NCBI RefSeq assembly: GCF_032337115.1
Contig: NZ_JAVXZY010000018.1
Span: forward strand, 1-19,316
Reading direction: 5' to 3'
Source of the DNA: Roseateles_C aquae
Lineage (GTDB): Bacteria > Pseudomonadota > Gammaproteobacteria > Burkholderiales > Burkholderiaceae_C
Length of the DNA: 19,316 nt
Both the position numbers and the translations under genes were made by a program. Shown piece after piece: positions 14,830-19,316 of the stretch. How positions within the stretch are numbered: position 1 is the stretch's first letter; each line of letters opens with the position of its first letter. Below the pieces are notes generated by a model. It worked only from the letters and a program-made list of their open reading frames with translations. It was not told the DNA's origin and made no database searches.

Positions 14830-15486
14830 TCAGCCGGCTTGGTCTGAACGGCGGCGCCGCGCGATGTAGCCGATCACGCCCATGCCGGCCAGCATCAGCA
14901 GATAGGTCTGCGGCTCGGGCACCGCCGAGGGCGCAAAGCCGGCGGCGTTGTCACCAATGCCATCCAGCAGACCGAAGCTGCCCGGCACATAGCTGCGTGC
15001 CGAGGTGCGGATGATCTGCGTGAAGCTGGTCGTGCCGGGGTTGATCTTGGACAAGCCATTCGGTACGAAGCTGAAGCCAATCACGCCAAGATTGCTGCGA
15101 TCGGCGTAGTCGGACGACTCGGTGCCGGTCGAGAAGATGCCGAAGGCCTGGTTGGTCTGGTAGACCTGCAGCACGGTGCCCGAACCAACGCTGCTGAAGT
15201 CATAAGCACTGAAGCGCTCGATGCCGTTCTTGGAGCTGATGTCGTTGCTGAACTGATAGTAGAAATCCAGGCCGCTGCCGGTGTCATAGACAGCGGTTCG
15301 CGCGATGCCGTTATAGCTGGAATTGCTGATGAAGGTCACGGCGCTGTCGAGCAGGGTGCCGCCGAAGAAGCTGTTGAAGCCGACCGAGCTGGTGATGCTT
15401 TCAGAGGGCAGGTCGGTGGCCAGAGCGCCGCCGCCGATGGCGGCCAGCGCCAGCGCGATGGCGCCGGACTTGAGGTGCAGAGTCAT
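14830..15486 (-). CDS. PEP-CTERM sorting-domain protein
   Basis: A 218-residue secreted protein. It has a signal peptide (residues 1-23, ending ALA), a serine/threonine/glycine-rich beta-type body and the tripartite C-terminal sorting signal. That signal is VPEPQTY, a hydrophobic helix (LLMLAGMGVIGYIA) and RRRR. Exosortase recognises the PEP motif and processes such proteins at the envelope, usually in organisms that make an extracellular polysaccharide matrix. No exosortase gene is in this window. The ATG at 15486 is chosen because AAGAAGGA lies 9 bases before it and the signal peptide starts there. The body itself has no family I can name. It lies 140 bases downstream of the sigma-factor gene and may have its own promoter. 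Confidence 0.92.
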   Translation of the reverse strand: MTLHLKSGAIALALAAIGGGALATDLPSESITSSVGFNSFFGGTLLDSAVTFISNSSYNGIARTAVYDTGSGLDFYYQFSNDISSKNGIERFSAYDFSSVGSGTVLQVYQTNQAFGIFSTGTESSDYADRSNLGVIGFSFVPNGLSKINPGTTSFTQIIRTSARSYVPGSFGLLDGIGDNAAGFAPSAVPEPQTYLLMLAGMGVIGYIARRRRSDQAG

Positions 15487-15555
15487 GATGGGTGATCCTT
15501 CTTGAAGTGGCTCGCGCCCGACAACACCGGATGTGCTGGCACGCGCCAGCGCAGG

Positions 15556-15575
15556 GTCGCGGCTGGCGCCGCGAC
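15556..15575 (-). terminator. Hairpin after the sigma-factor gene
   Basis: GTCGCGGC (15556-15563) pairs exactly with GCCGCGAC (15568-15575) around a TGGC loop, 51 bases past the sigma-factor stop and upstream of the PEP-CTERM gene. There is no T-tract, so it is a structure that could terminate or attenuate, not a confirmed terminator. Confidence 0.35.
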
Positions 15576-15626
15576 GGTCTGTTCGCTGCAGCACCAAGGG
15601 GCCCTATCAAGCAGGAAGCGCGGCTG

Positions 15627-16946
15627 TCAGGCTTTCAGCTGCGCCGCTCGCTGACGCATCAGCCGCGCTTCGGCCTCGTTGCGGCTCAAGTCAGCGGCCA
15701 GCTCGAAGGCGGCTGCGGCCTCGCTGGCGCGGCCCAGCCGGGCCAGCAGATCGCCGCGCACGCTGGCCAGCCAGGGATAGCGCTGCAGCGCCGGTTCGGC
15801 GGCCAGTTCGTCAACGATGGCCAGCGCCGCCGCCGGTCCCAGGCCCGGGCCGCTGGCCATGCTGAGCGCAACGGCGCGGTTGAGCTCGACCACCGGCGAG
15901 GGCTGCAGCTCGGCCAGTGCGTCGTACAGCGCCAGGATGGCCAGCCAGTCGGTGTCTTCGGCGCGCGGCGCGCGGGCGTGACAGGCGGCAATGGCGGCCT
16001 GCAGCGCATAGGGCCCCAGGCTCTCGCCGCGCGCACGGGCCTGCTGCTGGGCCTGGGCCAGCGCGGTCAGGCCGCGGCGGATCAGCAGGTGGTCCCAGCG
16101 GCCGCGATCCTGGGCCAGCAGCAGCACCGGTTCGCCGCGCGCGTCGAGCCGTGCCGCGCTGCGCGAAGCCTGGATCTCCATCAAGGCGACCAGGCCCAGT
16201 ACCTCGGCCTCATCCGGCATCAGCGCGGCCAGCACGCGGCCCAGGCGCAACGCCTCGTCGCACAGCGCCGGGCGCATCCAGTCGGCGCCGGCGGTGGCGG
16301 TATAGCCCTCGTTGAAGATCAGGTAAATCACCTCCAGCACCGAGGCCAGGCGCTGCTGGCGCTCCTGCGCCTGCGGCACCTCAAAGGGCACTTGTGCGGC
16401 CTGTAGCGTGCGCTTGGCGCGAACGATGCGCTGGGCGATGGTGGCCTCGTTGGCCAGAAAGCCGCGGGCGATGTCCTCGGTGCTGAGCCCGCCGAGCAGG
16501 CGCAGCGTCAGCGCCACGCGGGCATCGCGCGAGAGCAGCGGATGGCAGGCGGTGAAGATCAGGCGCAGCAGGTCGTCGCCGATATCGTCGGCACGGGCGG
16601 CATCGAGGCCGTCGACGAAATCGGGCACCACCGCATCGCCGCGGGCCAGCATGTCCTGGCCTAACTCTTCATGTTTGCGCGCCTGCATCGCCTCGGCACG
16701 CAGGCGGTCCAGCGCGCGGTGCTTGGCCGTGGTCATCAGCCAGGCGGCCGGTTTGTCGGGCAAGCCGTCAACAGGCCAATGCTCAAGCGCGGCCAGCAGC
16801 GCGTCCTGCGCCAACTCCTCGGCCAGGCCGACGTCGCGCAGCATCCGCGCCAGCACCGCGATGATCTTGGCCGACTCCAGCCGCCAGACCGCCGCGATGC
16901 TGCGTTCGACCTCGCTGCGTGTGGCGGCCGAATTGCCGCTGCTCAT
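15627..16946 (-). CDS. ECF42-group RNA polymerase sigma factor
   Basis: A 439-residue extracytoplasmic-function sigma factor. Region 2 spans residues about 18-85 (AEELAQDALLAALEHWP, then PAAWLMTTAKHRALDRLR). Region 4 spans about 125-180 (LRLIFTACHPLLSRDARVAL, then ATIAQRIVRAKRTL). A long C-terminal extension of about 250 residues begins with the typical YLIFNEGYTA and ends in TPR-like helices. This layout, together with neighbouring DGPF proteins, marks ECF42, a group without a classical anti-sigma factor whose extension is needed for activity. The ATG at 16946 gives the expected N-terminus, and the in-frame start at 17093 would run through hairpins. The ribosome-binding site (AGGAT) is close to the ATG. 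Two candidate target promoters are in the window. Confidence 0.93.
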   Translation of the reverse strand: MSSGNSAATRSEVERSIAAVWRLESAKIIAVLARMLRDVGLAEELAQDALLAALEHWPVDGLPDKPAAWLMTTAKHRALDRLRAEAMQARKHEELGQDMLARGDAVVPDFVDGLDAARADDIGDDLLRLIFTACHPLLSRDARVALTLRLLGGLSTEDIARGFLANEATIAQRIVRAKRTLQAAQVPFEVPQAQERQQRLASVLEVIYLIFNEGYTATAGADWMRPALCDEALRLGRVLAALMPDEAEVLGLVALMEIQASRSAARLDARGEPVLLLAQDRGRWDHLLIRRGLTALAQAQQQARARGESLGPYALQAAIAACHARAPRAEDTDWLAILALYDALAELQPSPVVELNRAVALSMASGPGLGPAAALAIVDELAAEPALQRYPWLASVRGDLLARLGRASEAAAAFELAADLSRNEAEARLMRQRAAQLKA

Positions 16947-17034
16947 ATCCTGTATCAAAGTCTCAATCGGGACACCGACGATGCCTGCGATTCGCGGGCC
17001 GCGCGCCGGGCCGCTCCCAAGCCGGCCCGCACTG

Positions 17035-17105
17035 GCGATGTGCTTGCCGGTCGATCCCGGCAAGCATCGCCGTCCCCTCGGGGGACCGGCCAAGTTTCAA
17101 CTTGG
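17035..17105. repeat. Three consecutive hairpins upstream of the sigma gene
   Basis: Three inverted repeats follow one another. GCGATG-TG-CTTGCCGG (17035-17050) pairs with CCGGCAAGCATCGC (17057-17070) with a two-base bulge. GTCCCC (17072-17077) pairs with GGGGAC (17081-17086). CCAAGTT (17090-17096) pairs with AACTTGG (17099-17105). They fill the gap between the VOC gene and the sigma gene. The CCCC.CGGGG hairpin is of a type common between Burkholderiales genes. They may attenuate read-through into the sigma gene. Confidence 0.65.
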
Positions 17106-17120
17106 ACGAGGGGTGCCATC

Positions 17121-17513
17121 TCAGACCTTGGGTTCGACCAGATGGATCAGATTGCCGCAGCCATCGGCGAACATGATGGCGCGGATCGGCCCCATGTCGG
17201 CGATCTCGCCGCGGAACTGCAGGCCACGTTCGCGCAGGCGCGCAACCTCGGCGTCCAGCGCATCGGTCACAAACGCAGTGGCTGGGATGCCGGCCTCGAA
17301 CAGGGCTTTCTGAAAGACCCGTGCCGGGGGGAAGGCCATGGGCTCCAGTGCCAGTTCCACGCCTTCGATGCCGTCGGGCGAGACGACGGTCAGCCAGCGA
17401 TAGGTCTCGCCCATCGGGATGTCGGCCATCTTGGTGAAGCCCAGCACCTCGGTATAGAACTTCAGCGCCTGTTCCTGGTCCTCGACCATCACGCTGGCGA
17501 TCTTGATCTTCAT
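17121..17513 (-). CDS. VOC-family (glyoxalase-like) protein
   Basis: A 130-residue protein of the vicinal-oxygen-chelate superfamily with the two-module beta-alpha-beta pattern. It starts VMVEDQEQALKFYTEVLGF (residues about 8-26). A central strand carries RWLTVVSPDG and GVELAL, and the second half ends in MFADGCGNLIHLVEP. In VOC proteins the glutamate near the end and earlier His/Glu positions bind a metal; here the final E is present, but the first metal ligand is not obvious, so enzymatic activity is unsure. Its ATG overlaps the SRPBCC gene stop by four bases (ATGA), indicating coupling within the DGPF-SRPBCC-VOC unit. Stress-related or small-molecule-binding roles are possible. Confidence 0.92.
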   Translation of the reverse strand: MKIKIASVMVEDQEQALKFYTEVLGFTKMADIPMGETYRWLTVVSPDGIEGVELALEPMAFPPARVFQKALFEAGIPATAFVTDALDAEVARLRERGLQFRGEIADMGPIRAIMFADGCGNLIHLVEPKV

Positions 17514-18055
17514 GGTTGCTGTCCTTGTTCAGTGTGTTCGGCGAGCTGCTTCAGTTCGGCCAGGCCCGCCTCGAAATCGCTGCCGACCATGCGGTCCATA
17601 TTGAAGACCAGGCCCATCAGCTTGCCGATGAAATTGTTCTTGCCGCTCATCGCCCAGACCAGGCGCTGGCCCTGCCCCTCGGGGCTCAGGCTGAAGACCA
17701 CCTGGTTGTGCGCCTCGAAGGGGCGGATGAAGTCCAGCTTCATCTCGATCCGTGTGCTGGGCTGGCTGGCGCTGATCTCCATGCTGCCAACGCCGATCTC
17801 GCGGCTTTCCCAGGCGTAGAAAGCGCCCACGCCGGCGCGCTTGTCGCCATAGCGTTGCACCGTCTTCGGGTCCTTGCGCAGCCAGGGGTTCCAGCGGTTG
17901 AACTGTTCGAGGTCGTTGACCATGGTGAACACGCGCTCGGCCGGGGCCTGCACGACGATGCTGCGCTCGACCTTGAAGTCATCGGGCCGGGTGCTGGCAT
18001 AGGCCACGAGCAGCAGCAGGGCGGCGAGCAGGATCAGGGCAATCAGTTTGAACAT
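17510..18055 (-). CDS. SRPBCC/polyketide-cyclase-like protein with N-terminal anchor
   Basis: A 181-residue protein with a hydrophobic N-terminal segment (residues about 3-20, signal anchor) followed by a START/SRPBCC helix-grip fold. Family marks are V-E-R-S-I-V-V-Q-A-P-A-E-R-V-F at about 29-43, N-D-L-E-Q-F-N-R-W-N-P-W at about 47-58, and a C-terminal long helix with NMDRMVGSDFEAGLAELK. The fold holds a hydrophobic pocket, so a lipid or other small ligand is likely but unidentified. The gene lies 36 bases after the first DGPF gene and overlaps the VOC gene. This places it inside the transcript predicted to start at the ECF42-type promoter. Confidence 0.9.
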   Translation of the reverse strand: MFKLIALILLAALLLLVAYASTRPDDFKVERSIVVQAPAERVFTMVNDLEQFNRWNPWLRKDPKTVQRYGDKRAGVGAFYAWESREIGVGSMEISASQPSTRIEMKLDFIRPFEAHNQVVFSLSPEGQGQRLVWAMSGKNNFIGKLMGLVFNMDRMVGSDFEAGLAELKQLAEHTEQGQQP

Positions 18056-18091
18056 GCTTTTGTCTTTCTACGGGTGGAAGCTGCCACGCCC

Positions 18092-18475
18092 TCAGCGGGG
18101 CTGCTCGAAGTCTTCCGGTTCGTACAGCTCGCGGACCTCGATCTCGCCGCCGTCACCGGTCTTGCCAAAGGGCGCCGGAAAGCGCCGCGCCCATTCCATC
18201 GCCTCTTCGCGCGAACGCACCTGGATCAGCGTGTAGCCGGCGATCAGCTCCTTGGTCTCGGCAAAAGGGCCGTCGCGCAAGCTCCGCTGGTCGTCCTGGT
18301 AGCGAATGCGCCAGCCGCGGCTGCTGGGCTTGAGGCCATTGCCATCGAGCAGCACGCCGGCACGGGCCAGCTCCTCGTGATAGGCGTGCATATCAGCAAA
18401 AAGCGGATCGTCGGGGGGCGGCATCACGCCGCTTTCGCTGCGCGCATTGGCGCGAACAATGATCATGAATCGCAT
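18092..18475 (-). CDS. DGPF/YCII-domain protein (copy 1)
   Basis: A 127-residue YCII-related protein carrying the signature DGPFAETKELIAGY at about residues 69-82. The start MRFMIIVRAN is typical of the DGPF group, and a small dimeric alpha/beta fold is expected. Function is unknown; genes of this type are the standard neighbours and targets of ECF42 sigma factors. The ATG at 18475 is preceded by GGAG at 8 bases. A longer in-frame start at 18565 would place the candidate promoter (18525-18551) inside the coding region and is rejected. It leads the group DGPF, SRPBCC, VOC, and the sigma gene follows after a hairpin-rich gap. Confidence 0.94.
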   Translation of the reverse strand: MRFMIIVRANARSESGVMPPPDDPLFADMHAYHEELARAGVLLDGNGLKPSSRGWRIRYQDDQRSLRDGPFAETKELIAGYTLIQVRSREEAMEWARRFPAPFGKTGDGGEIEVRELYEPEDFEQPR

Positions 18476-18524
18476 GGCAGTCTCCAGCTCGTTGCGGGCC
18501 GCAGTCCCGGCCCATGAAAGCCAC

Positions 18525-18551
18525 GACGAAGCAGCGGGCGCCGTTTCGACA
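18525..18551 (-). promoter_or_regulatory. Candidate ECF42 promoter of the DGPF operon
   Basis: On the minus strand TGTCGA (18551-18546) is followed after exactly 17 bases by CGTC (18528-18525), within TTCGTCG. This matches the ECF42 promoter motif as I recall it and matches the site at 11917-11943 in both elements and spacing. The -10 ends 49 bases before the DGPF start at 18475. It would drive DGPF, SRPBCC, VOC and possibly the sigma gene itself, giving positive autoregulation. The sequence is seen; its use is inferred. Confidence 0.75.
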
Positions 18552-18615
18552 GCCGCGGCAAACAATTGGCTGGTGTGGCGTTAGTTGTTGACGGACCGAA
18601 GGCAAGCAGAAGCAC

Positions 18616-18701
18616 ACCACAGAGCCACTGAGACACAGAGTAAACAGCCCCAGCGCTTGGCTTGCTCCGTGTATTCCTCTATGTCTCTGTGGCTCTGTGG
18701 T
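18616..18701. repeat. Long inverted repeat of CACAGAG-type units
   Basis: Arms of 25 bases, 18616-18640 (beginning ACCACAGAGCCAC) and 18677-18701 (ending GTGGCTCTGTGGT), match at 23 of 25 positions around a 36-base centre. Each arm contains 8-base units of the form NCACNGAG in tandem. RNA from either strand would fold into a long hairpin. It sits between the two DGPF genes, upstream of the candidate promoter, and could end transcription from copy 2. Similar CACAGAG repeats are widespread in intergenic bacterial DNA; their origin is unclear. Confidence 0.85.
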
Positions 18702-18741
18702 TTGTTTTGGCTGAGCAACGAGCAGCGCCAAAAAGTTTCGC

Positions 18742-19092
18742 TCAGTCTTCGAAGCAGGGCCCGGTGCCACGCACCTCGACCGTGGCCCACTCGGCGGCCG
18801 GGCAGCGGGCGGCAATCGCCAGCGCCTCCTCACGGGTCGGCACATCGATCCAGAAGAAGCCGCCGACCATCTCCTTGGCCTCGGCAAAGGGGCCGTCGAT
18901 CAGCTGGGTCTGCCCGGCGCGGCGCTGCAGGCGCTGGCTGCGCGCGCCCAGCGAGCTGACGCCACGCAAGATCCCTTGAGCCTCCAGCTCGGCACTGAAA
19001 TCCAGCATGCGCTGATAGACCTGCTCGCCGGCCTCACGCCCGCGCTCGGCACGCTGGCCCAGCGGTTCAACGATCAACAACACGAATGACAT
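18742..19092 (-). CDS. DGPF/YCII-domain protein (copy 2)
   Basis: A 116-residue YCII-related protein beginning MSFVLLIVEP, with the signature DGPFAEAKEMVGGFF at about residues 65-79. It ends with a V-E-V-R strand, as in copy 1. The two copies share only the fold and signature and are not recent duplicates. The ATG at 19092 begins exactly at the family N-terminus. The longer in-frame start at 19227 would begin inside the IS5-like repeat and encode an unrelated leader. No perfect ECF42 site lies upstream; the best is TGCCGA (19149-19144), with CGCC 18 bases on, which is weak. A 25-bp-arm inverted repeat separates it from copy 1. Confidence 0.93.
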   Translation of the reverse strand: MSFVLLIVEPLGQRAERGREAGEQVYQRMLDFSAELEAQGILRGVSSLGARSQRLQRRAGQTQLIDGPFAEAKEMVGGFFWIDVPTREEALAIAARCPAAEWATVEVRGTGPCFED

Positions 19093-19210
19093 GGGCGGAC
19101 TCACGGCTTGCTGGCAACGGCGGCGATTGTGGGTCGATTCCGCTCGGCAGGCACCCTGGGGCTTGCCCGCTGGTCCGCAACAGAATCCTGTTATTGGTAT
19201 TAGACTGGTG

Positions 19211-19316
19211 CTAAGGAAGGTCTGCATAAGTCGGCGTGGGCCGTGGTTGGGAGAAATGGGGCTGCCACGTAGGCGCGCTGCGAAGGTCGGGCTGGTGGCC
19301 CGACAGCCGAGCAGCG
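19211..19316 (+). mobile_element. Probable start of an IS5-like insertion sequence (cut by window end)
   Basis: CTAA (19211-19214) followed by GGAAGGTCTGCATAAG and TCGGCGTG (19215-19238) has the form of an IS5-family left end next to a YTAR target. A frame opens 41 bases inside, at ATG 19256, after GGGAGAA. It reads MGLPRRRAAKVGLVARQPSS and runs off the window. This could be a transposase start, although I do not recognise the peptide. The same 24 bases occur inverted at 11439-11462 without any transposase. Without the sequence to the right, the call stays tentative. Confidence 0.45.

Noticed and set aside
19122..19149. ECF42 promoter upstream of DGPF copy 2 (TGCCGA, then CGCC)
   Set aside because: There is one mismatch in each element and an 18-base spacer, so it is too weak to call beside the two perfect sites.

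Overview
The window is GC-rich bacterial chromosomal DNA that most resembles the order Burkholderiales (Roseateles/Rubrivivax/Pelomonas-like). That assignment is an inference from the protein families present: an LpqC-type esterase, a LytS/LytTR pair, a PEP-CTERM protein, a short glycine-tailed RRM protein and an ECF42 sigma factor with DGPF proteins. No rRNA, tRNA or CRISPR array was seen.

Positions 1-2168 are accessory DNA. The window opens in the last codons and right end of an IS3-family element (ends about 122). Two lower-GC orphan genes follow in the same direction, separated by a well-formed integron attC site (1034-1147). The second ORF starts 8 bases after the attC, which is classic gene-cassette architecture, but no integrase and no second attC are visible. 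Next come a protein with a Q/R-rich N-terminal leader like those of extracellular-contractile-injection-system (eCIS) cargo (2169-2945) and an exported HAF-repeat protein (3060-4184).

Positions 4334-7708 (minus strand) form a probable four-gene operon: exported TPR protein, small membrane protein, LytS-type histidine kinase and LytTR response regulator. The last two overlap by ATGA. Positions 8013-9730 (plus) hold a PHB-depolymerase-like esterase overlapping a DUF2306-like membrane protein. A hypothetical protein and a small exported His/Gly-tailed protein follow. A glycine-tailed RRM RNA-binding protein (minus) with a clear intrinsic terminator lies next, and a small conserved-looking ORF sits upstream of it.

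Positions 11900-19100 are dominated by an ECF42 sigma-factor locus. The sigma factor (15627-16946), a VOC protein, an SRPBCC protein and two DGPF/YCII proteins lie on the minus strand, and a DUF1428 protein lies on the plus strand 3.6 kb beyond the sigma gene. The same bipartite promoter, TGTCGA-N17-CGTC, occurs upstream of the DGPF gene at 18475 and of the DUF1428 gene at 12008. It fits the motif I recall for ECF42, so these two separated units look like one regulon. Between them are a redox pair (AhpD-like protein and a PNPOx-FNR-ferredoxin fusion) with a candidate operator, and a PEP-CTERM protein.

A 24-bp sequence resembling an IS5-family terminal repeat, next to a CTAA/TTAG tetranucleotide, occurs inverted at 11439-11462 and 19215-19238 and brackets this whole block. 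The right copy probably begins an insertion sequence that runs off the window. A 25-bp-arm inverted repeat built from CACAGAG-type units lies between the two DGPF genes.
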